This document shows positions 1 through 6,278 of a DNA stretch of 7,894 nt, piece by piece (the stretch's first letter is position 1; each line of letters starts with the position of its first letter). A model generated the notes under the pieces. The model did not search any database, was not told where the DNA came from, and saw only the letters and a program-made list of their open reading frames with translations. The DNA comes from Dehalococcoidia bacterium (lineage in GTDB: Bacteria; Chloroflexota; Dehalococcoidia; GIF9; AB-539-J10), in contig JAUWFX010000084.1 of NCBI GenBank assembly GCA_030606765.1, forward strand, positions 1 through 7,894, written 5' to 3'. Made by a program: the position numbers and the translations under genes.

Positions 1-1256
1 ATGCCGAATGCCCAAGCGGCAACCACTACTACACTGATAAACTGAGCGAGTAACTGCCCACCTCCCCCACCGTAAAATAGACCGGTGACATATGGTGCGC
101 CAACTGAATAATTACCGTAGGTTCCGTCGGCAAAGAAACCGATGCTGAGCAAGCCCCATAGCCCACAGGTGCCATGTACGCTTACCGCACCTACAGGATC
201 ATCTATTCCCTTGGATTCAAGGAACTTAACACTGGCATACATTAGCACTCCAGCAATAAGCCCAATCACTATTGCTGCCCAGCCTTCCACCCAGGCACAC
301 GGAGCAGTGATTGCAACCAAACCGGCTACGGCGCCGTTTAAAGCCATACCGGTATCCCATTTTCTCGTTCTCCATTTCACTATGAGCATCGCCGCTAATG
401 CAGCAGCGGCAGCAGCCAGATTAGTGTTGACAGCGATAACTGATATCCTCAAATGGTGCGCGTCACAGGTGCTTCCGGCGTTAAAGCCAAACCAACCAAA
501 CCACAGGATGAAAACCCCCAGAGTAGCCAGCGCTATACTGTGGCCGGGGATTGCTCGGGGCTTTCCATCTCTAGCATATTTACCAAATCTGGATCCAAGA
601 ACTAGTGCGCCAGCCAAGCCGACAAAGCCGCCAATGGCATGAACCACCCCTGAGCCAGCAAAATCCAGGCCCCCCATACCGAAGGGCAATTGAGAGAGCC
701 AACCTCCACCCCAGACCCAGTGACCATAGATTGGATAAATAATAATACTCACCACGATGCTGTAGATGATATAAGCCTTAAACTTCAATCGTTCGGCAAC
801 TGCGCCAGAGACGATGGTAGCGGCAGTAGCGCAAAAAACCAGCATCCAGAACATGTTGAGGTATGTATCTGTATCATAGTAATCACCCAGCATTAACCAG
901 CCTTCTGTACCCCAGAGGCCCTGCCAATCACCACCCATCATTATGGCGTAACCTACGAGAAAGAAGGCGAGCGAGCCAATGACAAAGTCCATCAAGTTTT
1001 TAGTCATCAGGTTGGTGACATTCTTAGCTCGGCAAAACCCCGCTTCCAGCATGGCAAACCCCGGCTGCATAAACATAACCAGGAAGGCGCAGACTAATAT
1101 CCACACATAGTTTATCGCTGCGTCTGCTGTTCCTCCCACTCCGGTAGGATCGGCAGCCACAGCTACTTGCCGGGTCATCAGGAAAATGAGAAAGGTGAGT
1201 GCTAGAATTACTCCTCCCCTCCTCACTACCTTCATCAGTCTGTCTTTGGTGAACAT
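1..1256 (-). CDS. amt: Ammonium transporter Amt, 3' end beyond the window
   Basis: This membrane channel of the Amt/MEP/Rh family moves ammonium into the cell. The frame is open from ATG at 1256-1254 to the left edge (418 codons, no stop), so only the extreme C-terminus is missing. Residues 1-35 look like a signal peptide: basic start, hydrophobic core about 16-27, AVAA near the cleavage site, as known for several bacterial Amts. Family residues are in place when compared with E. coli AmtB: F141 (F107), W180 in HWVWGGGW (W148), D198 (D160), H206 in VVHAIGG (H168), F258 and S262 in FGFNAGS (F215, S219), and H361 in VHGTCG (H318). Hydrophobic segments continue throughout. A GAAAGGT ribosome site lies 10 nt before the ATG. 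The gap upstream carries a repeat array likely to control it. Downstream, glnK would be the usual partner but is outside the window. The family is certain; substrate preference is inferred from the family. Confidence 0.96.
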   Translation of the reverse strand, partial: MFTKDRLMKVVRRGGVILALTFLIFLMTRQVAVAADPTGVGGTADAAINYVWILVCAFLVMFMQPGFAMLEAGFCRAKNVTNLMTKNLMDFVIGSLAFFLVGYAIMMGGDWQGLWGTEGWLMLGDYYDTDTYLNMFWMLVFCATAATIVSGAVAERLKFKAYIIYSIVVSIIIYPIYGHWVWGGGWLSQLPFGMGGLDFAGSGVVHAIGGFVGLAGALVLGSRFGKYARDGKPRAIPGHSIALATLGVFILWFGWFGFNAGSTCDAHHLRISVIAVNTNLAAAAAALAAMLIVKWRTRKWDTGMALNGAVAGLVAITAPCAWVEGWAAIVIGLIAGVLMYASVKFLESKGIDDPVGAVSVHGTCGLWGLLSIGFFADGTYGNYSVGAPYVTGLFYGGGGGQLLAQFISVVVVAAWAFG

Positions 1257-1271
1257 GGCTACTCTACCTTT

Positions 1272-1292
1272 CTATTTAACAAGGGTAAATAG
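1272..1292. repeat. Perfect 7-bp inverted repeat in the amt leader
   Basis: CTATTTA (1292-1286 on the minus strand) and TAAATAG (1278-1272) are perfect reverse complements separated by 7 nt. The repeat sits directly before the amt ribosome site (1266-1272) and overlaps the candidate -10. It could be an operator or a weak, AT-rich RNA stem. A stem of this composition with no following T-run is not a terminator. Function is unknown, and chance occurrence in AT-rich DNA is possible. Confidence 0.4.
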
Positions 1293-1294
1293 TA
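1289..1294 (-). promoter_or_regulatory. Candidate amt -10 element (TACTAT)
   Basis: The minus strand reads TACTAT, a 4/6 match to TATAAT, with 10 nt between it and the last half-site of the upstream repeat array. No good -35 lies 16-18 bp upstream. Promoters activated by PhoB-type regulators typically lack a good -35, and the activator box takes its place about 10 bp before the -10. A start site would fall near 1282, leaving a leader of about 25 nt with the ribosome site. This is a prediction from spacing only. Confidence 0.35.
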
Positions 1295-1304
1295 CTAGCT
1301 ACAT

Positions 1305-1342
1305 GTTTCCAAAATATTACAGACAGGTTAAATTTGTGTTAC
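1305..1342 (-). promoter_or_regulatory. Four 11-bp-phased half-sites upstream of amt, GlnR/PhoB-type operator
   Basis: Read on the minus strand, the gap before amt contains GTAAC (1342-1338), TTAAC (1331-1327), GTAAT (1320-1316) and GAAAC (1309-1305), each separated by exactly 6 nt. Direct repeats with 11-bp spacing are the normal target of OmpR/PhoB-family winged-helix dimers. The alternating GTnAC-N6-GAAAC pattern is that described for GlnR boxes in Actinobacteria. A gene for such a regulator lies immediately upstream, and the target gene is an ammonium transporter. The repeats and spacing are seen; the bound protein is inferred. A fifth position in phase (CTAGT, 1298-1294) does not match well. 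Confidence 0.62.
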
Positions 1343-1393
1343 GGAGCAAGAAGAGAAAAATTTGATGTGCTAAAGAAGGCAAATGGGTAATGG

Positions 1394-2062
1394 CTAGAGG
1401 TTTTCTCGTAATCTGTAGCCAATATTCCTAACTGTCCCAATGAAGGTATGAGTTGGGTCCTCGATCTTGCTTCTCAATCTCCTGATGTGAACATCTACCG
1501 TTCTGTCGCCACCATAATAGTCCCATCCCCAGACCTTATTCAGCAAAGACTCTCGGGTAAAGACCTTTCCTTTATTGCTCGCCAGGAATTTGAGTAGCTG
1601 GTACTCCTTGAAGGTCAGCATTATTGGCTTGCCACTAAGTGATACCTCGCACTTGGCCGAATCTATAACTAAGTCGCCACACCTAATTATATCTCCGTTG
1701 TCTATGCTCTCTTTTTTCCCCAGAATTCGCTTTATCCTGACTGTAACCTCATTTGGCTCCCAGGGTTTAACCACAAAATCATCTATGTTGGAATCGAGGC
1801 CATTGAGTTTCTCTCCGGAGACGAGGGCGATGAGGGGTATCTGTCTTTCTTGCCTTATCCTTTGAGCTTGTTCCCATGCTTCTGAACCAGTTGTCGCTTC
1901 ATCCGTGTCTAGCAACATCACCCCAAGGTGTTGCCCCGCAATTTGTTCGATTGCTTCACTATTATGAGGAACAACGAGGCAATCAAACCCTCTCTGAGCA
2001 AGTTCCGCCCTCAGTTTCCTTGCTTGTTCGCTTTCGTTAGCTATGATGAATACTCTAGGCAA
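1394..2062 (-). CDS. OmpR/PhoB-family response regulator with degenerate receiver, possible GlnR analogue
   Basis: This is a DNA-binding transcription regulator of 222 residues, full length for the family. The receiver occupies about 1-117. It has D52 at the phosphoacceptor position (LLD), S82 at the end of beta-4, and K99-P100. The two acidic residues normally following beta-1 are A8 and N9, so magnesium binding and phosphorylation may be impaired. The winged helix spans about 124-220 and is well conserved: LTFKEYQLLKFLASN, RESLLNKVWG, RTVDVHIRRLRSKIED and IGTVRNIGYR. The start is TTG at 2062-2060. AAGGA lies 8 nt before it, and an in-frame TAA (the upstream gene's stop) leaves no alternative start. 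It follows the glutamate synthase genes by 21 nt and precedes amt. No sensor kinase is visible, which suggests an orphan regulator. A nitrogen role like that of actinobacterial GlnR is inferred from context and the operator-like repeats. It might instead be an ordinary two-component regulator with its kinase elsewhere. Confidence 0.9.
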   Translation of the reverse strand: MPRVFIIANESEQARKLRAELAQRGFDCLVVPHNSEAIEQIAGQHLGVMLLDTDEATTGSEAWEQAQRIRQERQIPLIALVSGEKLNGLDSNIDDFVVKPWEPNEVTVRIKRILGKKESIDNGDIIRCGDLVIDSAKCEVSLSGKPIMLTFKEYQLLKFLASNKGKVFTRESLLNKVWGWDYYGGDRTVDVHIRRLRSKIEDPTHTFIGTVRNIGYRLRENL

Positions 2063-2070
2063 AGCTGGCT

Positions 2071-2075
2071 TCCTT
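2071..2075 (-). promoter_or_regulatory. Ribosome binding site deciding the TTG start of the response regulator
   Basis: AAGGA on the minus strand lies 8 nt before TTG at 2062-2060. No ATG or GTG occurs in frame between the upstream stop and this codon, so the site fixes the start. Confidence 0.75.
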
Positions 2076-2083
2076 GTATTAAT

Positions 2084-2830
2084 TTAGTAAGCGTAGAGTC
2101 GGCCATAGGGGCGGAGGTAAAGGGGGAAAAGTTTGATAAATTTGTGTTTCAGTATCTCCTCGGCATCATAGCCGAAGTGATAAGCAAATTCACCTACGAG
2201 CTTCTTTAGAACCAAGTGGTCGTTTTCATCCAGTTCAGCGGTACCCACTTCCCTGCCTAGCTGAAATTCTTGAACATCCCCTCTCATGTAAATAATGCCG
2301 CCGTGCATACCCGTGCCGATGAAATTTGCCTTATGGCTCTCTCCTTCTTTCAGGTTTAGCCCCAGGAGGATTAGAACCCCGCCTGCCATATACTCGCCCA
2401 AAAAATCCTGTGCTGTGCCACCGATGACCACCCTAGGCCTTTTATCTTGATATTCTTTCATATGGATACCTGCCCGATAACCGACATCCTCTCTAACGAA
2501 GATCTTGCCCCCCCTGGCGGATAATCCAAGAATATCCCCGGCATGGCCATGAATGATTATTTCTCCATTATTCATAGTGTTCCCGCAGCCATCCTGGGCA
2601 TTGCCGTGAACAATAATCCTGGGACCATCCATAAATGCTCCTAAATCATTACCCGGGGTGCCGAATATCTCGATCTCGACTGGCTTGTCCAAATCCGTGC
2701 CGATGTATCTCTGTCCATAGAGATTTCGTAACTCAATCTTCTGAGTTCCGTTTGATACCGCCTTCCTCAATTTGGCATTGAGTTCTCGGTAGAAAATGCC
2801 CTTGGCATCTATTGTTACAACTTCTTTCAT
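2084..2830 (-). CDS. Glutamate synthase domain 3, GXGXG beta-helix subunit
   Basis: This 248-residue protein corresponds to the C-terminal beta-helix domain of large glutamate synthase, here a separate polypeptide. In the fused enzyme this domain is structural, bracing the amidotransferase and FMN domains around the ammonia tunnel. Glycine-rich turns recur about every 18-20 residues: GTPGNDLGAFMDG (57-69), GNAQDGCGNTMNNG (76-89), GHAGDILGLSARGG (95-108), GGTAQDFLGEYMAGG (137-151) and GTGMHGG (172-178). The same fold is found in formylmethanofuran dehydrogenase subunit C and in MgsB/GlxC proteins, so fold assignment is firmer than function. ATG at 2830 follows the stop of the FMN subunit by one base (TAA-G-ATG), implying translational coupling and equal production. 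The tail after about residue 205 is not glycine-repeat and resembles an alpha-helical cap. Confidence 0.9.
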   Translation of the reverse strand: MKEVVTIDAKGIFYRELNAKLRKAVSNGTQKIELRNLYGQRYIGTDLDKPVEIEIFGTPGNDLGAFMDGPRIIVHGNAQDGCGNTMNNGEIIIHGHAGDILGLSARGGKIFVREDVGYRAGIHMKEYQDKRPRVVIGGTAQDFLGEYMAGGVLILLGLNLKEGESHKANFIGTGMHGGIIYMRGDVQEFQLGREVGTAELDENDHLVLKKLVGEFAYHFGYDAEEILKHKFIKLFPLYLRPYGRLYAY

Positions 2831-2831
2831 C

Positions 2832-4337
2832 TTAGCTACCTGCCATCCTTACTCCGAGGATTTCTAATTCGGTATCGGTAAGCCCCACGCCTCTCAGGTG
2901 AAGGCGATTGCCACGGAGACTCTCCAAAGCATTGATGCCCATGCCACCCAGTATGTCCTTAAGCTCGAGGCTCCAGCCGCGGAGAAGATTGGACAGCCGC
3001 CTAGCTCCGATATCAGGATTGACCCTCTTGGTTAACCAGGGGTCCGTAGTGCAAATGCCCCAGGCACATTTCCCGGTGTGGCATTGCTGACAAATGGTGC
3101 ATCCAAGGGCGACGAGAGCAGCAGTTCCAATATAGATGGCATCGGCACCCAGAGCGATGGCCTTGGCTACATCGCCGCTGTTTCTGATTCCGCCCGCGAT
3201 TACGACAGAGGCCTGATTTCGGATGCCCTCTTGTCTGAGGCGGTCATCCACGGAAGCGAGAGCTAGTTCAATGGGAATGCCGACGTTGTCACGGATAATC
3301 TTAGGCGCAGCGCCTGTAGAGCCTCGCAAGCCATCGAGGACTATAATGTCTGCTCCTGCCCGTACCATGCCACTGGCAATAGCTGCTGAATTGTGAACAG
3401 CAGCAATCTTTACGGCTACTGGCTTGGTGTAGTTTGTGGCTTCCTTCAGGGCATAGACAAGCTGTGCTAGGTCCTCAATGGAGTAGATATCGTGCTGTGG
3501 AGCTGGGGATAAGGCATCTGTGCCTTCAGGGATCATTCGCGTGCTTGATACTTCGGCACTCACCTTCTCGCCGGGGAGATGGCCCCCGATGCCGGGCTTA
3601 GCCCCTTGACCAATCTTAATTTCCACTACTTTGGCTACATCGAGATATTCATGGTGAACGCCAAATCGCCCCGAAGCTACTTGCACTATAGTGTTATCTC
3701 CATACTTATAAAGCTTGGGGTGGAGCCCACCTTCACCTGTGTTCCACAGGGTTCCCATCTCAGTGGCAGCTCTGGCCAGGGACTCATGTACATTCAGGCT
3801 TACTGCACCATAGGACATAGCGGAAAACATTACAGGGACCTCGAGCTTGACCTGGGGAGGCAGTTTTGTCTTAAGACCATGCGAACCAGACTCAAACTCA
3901 ACCTTGTCAGGTTTTTGCCCCAGATAAGTAGTTAACTCCATTGGTTCGCGTAGAGGGTCAATAGAGGGGTTGGTCACCTGGCTGGCATTAAGAACCAGAT
4001 GGTCCCAGTAGATGCGGTAGCTCTTGTCATTCCCCATTCCGGTGAGAAGTACGCCACCGGTCTCGGATTGCTTGATGATATCTTCGATAACTTCGGGGCG
4101 CCAGTTGTAGTTCTCTCTGTAATCCAGTGGATTTCTTCTGATAGTCAAAGCATCAGTAGGACAGAAGACTACGCAACGATGACAGCCAACACAATTCTCC
4201 TCGCGGCTCTTTAGTTCATCGTCCTCAATATCATAAAAATGAACATCAAAGGTGCACTGGTTGACACACACCTCGCATCTGATACACCGAGAATCGTCTC
4301 TCTCCACTATGAATTTTGGTGGCAAATATGTCTTCAT
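2832..4337 (-). CDS. Archaeal-type glutamate synthase, FMN/Fe-S catalytic subunit with N-terminal ferredoxin domain
   Basis: This 501-residue subunit is predicted to reductively transfer ammonia to 2-oxoglutarate, giving glutamate. Residues 14-68 hold two 4Fe-4S motifs: C18-x2-C21-x2-C24-x3-C28 and C49-x2-C52-x2-C55-x3-CP. The rest is the FMN-binding TIM barrel of glutamate synthase domain 2, with SAMSYGAVS, NTGEGG, KIGQGAKPGIGGHLPG, HDIYSIEDLAQLVYALK and the late phosphate loop VIAGGIRNSGDVAKA. The 3Fe-4S motif is C413-x5-C419-x4-C424, with extra cysteines at 416 and 429. Length and layout match archaeal-type glutamate synthase, in which domains 1 and 3 are separate genes. AAAGGA lies 5 nt before the ATG, inside the end of hisF. 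The ferredoxin domain suggests electrons arrive through ferredoxin or the neighbouring flavoprotein. MgsC/GlxD-type enzymes share this architecture and cannot be fully excluded. Confidence 0.92.
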   Translation of the reverse strand: MKTYLPPKFIVERDDSRCIRCEVCVNQCTFDVHFYDIEDDELKSREENCVGCHRCVVFCPTDALTIRRNPLDYRENYNWRPEVIEDIIKQSETGGVLLTGMGNDKSYRIYWDHLVLNASQVTNPSIDPLREPMELTTYLGQKPDKVEFESGSHGLKTKLPPQVKLEVPVMFSAMSYGAVSLNVHESLARAATEMGTLWNTGEGGLHPKLYKYGDNTIVQVASGRFGVHHEYLDVAKVVEIKIGQGAKPGIGGHLPGEKVSAEVSSTRMIPEGTDALSPAPQHDIYSIEDLAQLVYALKEATNYTKPVAVKIAAVHNSAAIASGMVRAGADIIVLDGLRGSTGAAPKIIRDNVGIPIELALASVDDRLRQEGIRNQASVVIAGGIRNSGDVAKAIALGADAIYIGTAALVALGCTICQQCHTGKCAWGICTTDPWLTKRVNPDIGARRLSNLLRGWSLELKDILGGMGINALESLRGNRLHLRGVGLTDTELEILGVRMAGS

Positions 4338-4338
4338 C

Positions 4339-5109
4339 TCATCCTTTTCTTATAGGTATTCCTCTTTCCGCTAAGTAGTCCTTCGCCTGGCGAATGGAAT
4401 AAATCTGATAATGAAAGATGCTAGCCGCGAGAACAGCGTCAGCTTTGCCTATGACTAAAGCCTCATAGAGATGCTCCAAATTGCCGGCACCGCCGCTGGC
4501 AATTACCGGCACCATTACTGCTTCACTGATGGCGTGTGTCAATTCCAGGTCATATCCAGTTCGCTGACCATCAGCGTCCCAACTGGTAAGGAGCAGTTCC
4601 CCAGCACCAAGAGCCACAACCTGCTTAGCCCATTCAATGGCGTCGGTACCAGTAGGCTTTCGTCCCCCGTGAGTGCAGACTTCCCATTTAGCATCGGTAT
4701 CATTTTTTAGTCGCTTAGCATCGATAGCCACGACAATGCACTGACTGCCAAATTTCTCTGCTCCTTCAGTAATAAGATTGGGATTTTGCACTGCGGCGGT
4801 GTTAATGGATACCTTGTCTGCCCCTGCTTTCAGCATGCGACGCGTATCTTCGATGCCACGCAAACCTCCGCCAACGGTGAGGGGAATGAAAACCTGCTCG
4901 GATACCCGCTCAACAATGTCAACCATGATGCCACGTCCCTCAGGAGTAGCACCGATGTCCAAAAAGACGAGTTCATCAGCACCCTCCTTGTAGTAGAAGG
5001 CAGCTAGCTCTGCGGGGTCACCAGCATCTTGAAGATGGGTAAAGCTGGTGCCCTTGACTACTCGCCCTTGCGTAACATCAAGACAAGGGATAATTCTCTT
5101 AGTTAGCAT
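4339..5109 (-). CDS. hisF: Imidazole glycerol phosphate synthase cyclase subunit HisF
   Basis: HisF is a cytosolic TIM-barrel enzyme of histidine biosynthesis. It uses ammonia delivered by HisH to convert PRFAR into imidazole glycerol phosphate and AICAR. The 256-residue length is typical. The N-terminus [17 protein letters not shown] carries catalytic D11, and the second catalytic aspartate is D130 in VVAIDAK; both are at the usual numbers. Phosphate-binding loops are visible at TVGGGLRG (78-85) and in VIASGGAGN. The ATG overlaps the end of the amidotransferase gene by 7 nt and has AAAAGGTG 7 nt upstream. The stop is one base from the next start. Its position between glutamate synthase domains 1 and 2 is unusual; the expected partner hisH is two genes upstream. 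Identity is secure. Confidence 0.97.
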   Translation of the reverse strand: MLTKRIIPCLDVTQGRVVKGTSFTHLQDAGDPAELAAFYYKEGADELVFLDIGATPEGRGIMVDIVERVSEQVFIPLTVGGGLRGIEDTRRMLKAGADKVSINTAAVQNPNLITEGAEKFGSQCIVVAIDAKRLKNDTDAKWEVCTHGGRKPTGTDAIEWAKQVVALGAGELLLTSWDADGQRTGYDLELTHAISEAVMVPVIASGGAGNLEHLYEALVIGKADAVLAASIFHYQIYSIRQAKDYLAERGIPIRKG

Positions 5110-6263
5110 TTGCGTACACCTTTTATTTCTGCAGCTGAAGCTTTTTCAGGCTTGAGTGGTTTTCCCAAACTACCCACAATAGGCTCGCCACCCATGGGAA
5201 TCCAGGCCCGGTCAAGGTCGGGGCAGACCAGGCGAATGGCTGATTCTTCAGAAGAAAGGTAAAGCACCGACCCTTTCACTCCCACGGTGAGGGGACGTAA
5301 CCTTATCCTGTCAGTAAGACCAATCATCTCCCCTTGATGAGCAATGATCACAGTGAAAGGTCCATTCAACAGAAGACTGCCATAGACTTGGCGCAAGGTT
5401 CGAAAGAGTCTTTGTTCTTCTGGGGAACAGCGCTCTATATAACTCCAGAAAGGAGGTGCTAATATCCTGGCTACTATTTCTATGGGAAGGCCATGCCTTC
5501 GTATTAAAAGGTCAACGGCATAAGCCACCACCTCAGTGTCGGTCTGCATAGTACAATTGTAGCCAAATTGCTCTAAATATCGTCGATTTATTCCGTAAGA
5601 GGAGATTTCACCATTATGAATCACTGTCCAGTCCAAGATATTGAAAGGATGTGCTCCACCCCACCAACCAGGAGTATTGGTGGGAAATCTGCCATGGGCT
5701 GTCCAGAGATAACCTTCATATTGCTCCAGGCAGAAATATTCTGCTATCTCTTCAGGATAACCCACCCCTTTGAACACTGCCATATTCTTGCCGCTGGAAA
5801 AGACAAAGGCTTCTTCCATCTTTGTGTTGATTTCCATGACCCTATCCACAACATAATCGTCCTCTGATTGCCCATTGCTTTCCTCGACTTTCACTTCGAG
5901 GAAATAACGCCATACTAAGGGAGGGTTTACTATACCGGGCGTTGGCTTAGTGGGCACCTCTTTGGCATCAATTACATGAAACTTGTGCCTGAGGAAATCC
6001 TCTACTTTGGCTTGCCCCTCCCGACTCAGATACATTATATGGAAAGCATAGCAGTTAGCATGTTCAGGATATAACCCATAAATAGCAAACCCACCACCCA
6101 GACCATTGCCTCGAACGTGCATGTTGGCGATAGCTTCTACGACCGGCTTGCCCGAAAACCGATTCCCCGAAGTGTCCATCATTCCAAAGATGGAACAGGC
6201 ATCGATCACCTTATCGTCGTGATAGAAGTCGTTTATCCTGCTCAGTTCTTTCAACTGCATCAC
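5103..6263 (-). CDS. Glutamate synthase domain 1, class II glutamine amidotransferase
   Basis: This 386-residue Ntn-type glutaminase is predicted to hydrolyse glutamine and pass ammonia to the FMN subunit. The nucleophile is C23 in ACSIFG, so about 19-22 residues would have to be removed to expose it, as in propeptide-bearing glutamate synthases. Other family motifs are [10 protein letters not shown] (190-199, R192), HNGEISSYG (216-224, oxyanion region), QTDTEV (240-245), [10 protein letters not shown] (316-325, usually DRNGLRPL) and LSSEE (336-340). Three starts are possible: GTG at 6263 overlaps the GGAG site, ATG at 6260 has only 2 nt spacing, and TTG at 6254 has the best spacing of 8 nt. 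It lies 15 nt after the flavoprotein gene and overlaps hisF by 7 nt. GlxB/MgsA-like enzymes share the fold, but the linked domains 2 and 3 favour glutamate synthase. Confidence 0.9.
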   Translation of the reverse strand: MMQLKELSRINDFYHDDKVIDACSIFGMMDTSGNRFSGKPVVEAIANMHVRGNGLGGGFAIYGLYPEHANCYAFHIMYLSREGQAKVEDFLRHKFHVIDAKEVPTKPTPGIVNPPLVWRYFLEVKVEESNGQSEDDYVVDRVMEINTKMEEAFVFSSGKNMAVFKGVGYPEEIAEYFCLEQYEGYLWTAHGRFPTNTPGWWGGAHPFNILDWTVIHNGEISSYGINRRYLEQFGYNCTMQTDTEVVAYAVDLLIRRHGLPIEIVARILAPPFWSYIERCSPEEQRLFRTLRQVYGSLLLNGPFTVIIAHQGEMIGLTDRIRLRPLTVGVKGSVLYLSSEESAIRLVCPDLDRAWIPMGGEPIVGSLGKPLKPEKASAAEIKGVRKC

Positions 6264-6266
6264 TCC
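6263..6266 (-). promoter_or_regulatory. Ribosome binding site bearing on the amidotransferase start
   Basis: GGAG on the minus strand (6266-6263) is the only clear Shine-Dalgarno match before the amidotransferase gene. It overlaps the GTG at 6263-6261, lies 2 nt from ATG 6260 and 8 nt from TTG 6254. This makes the first-listed GTG the least likely start. Confidence 0.5.
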
Positions 6267-6278
6267 AAAGCTAGGTAG

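Noticed and set aside
142..642. Plus-strand open frame of 166 codons
   Set aside because: It lies entirely antisense to amt, whose minus-strand frame shows uninterrupted family motifs; the plus-strand product is low-complexity with no recognisable domain.
1294..1298. Fifth half-site CTAGT in phase with the array
   Set aside because: It shares little with the (G/T)(T/A)AA(C/T) pattern of the other four; phase alone is not enough.
1314..1342. Alternative amt promoter: GTAACA, 17 bp, TAATAT
   Set aside because: Each hexamer matches only 4 of 6, and both fall on the phased half-sites, so the resemblance is better explained by the repeat array. It remains possible.
1343..1393. Terminator after the response regulator
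   Set aside because: There is a short T-run in TCAAATTTTTC but no stable GC-rich hairpin before it; read-through into amt is possible.
3579..3935. Plus-strand open frame of 118 codons, and similar short frames at 1575-1865, 1928-2209 and 4471-4710
   Set aside because: All are shadows of conserved minus-strand genes, without plausible domains.
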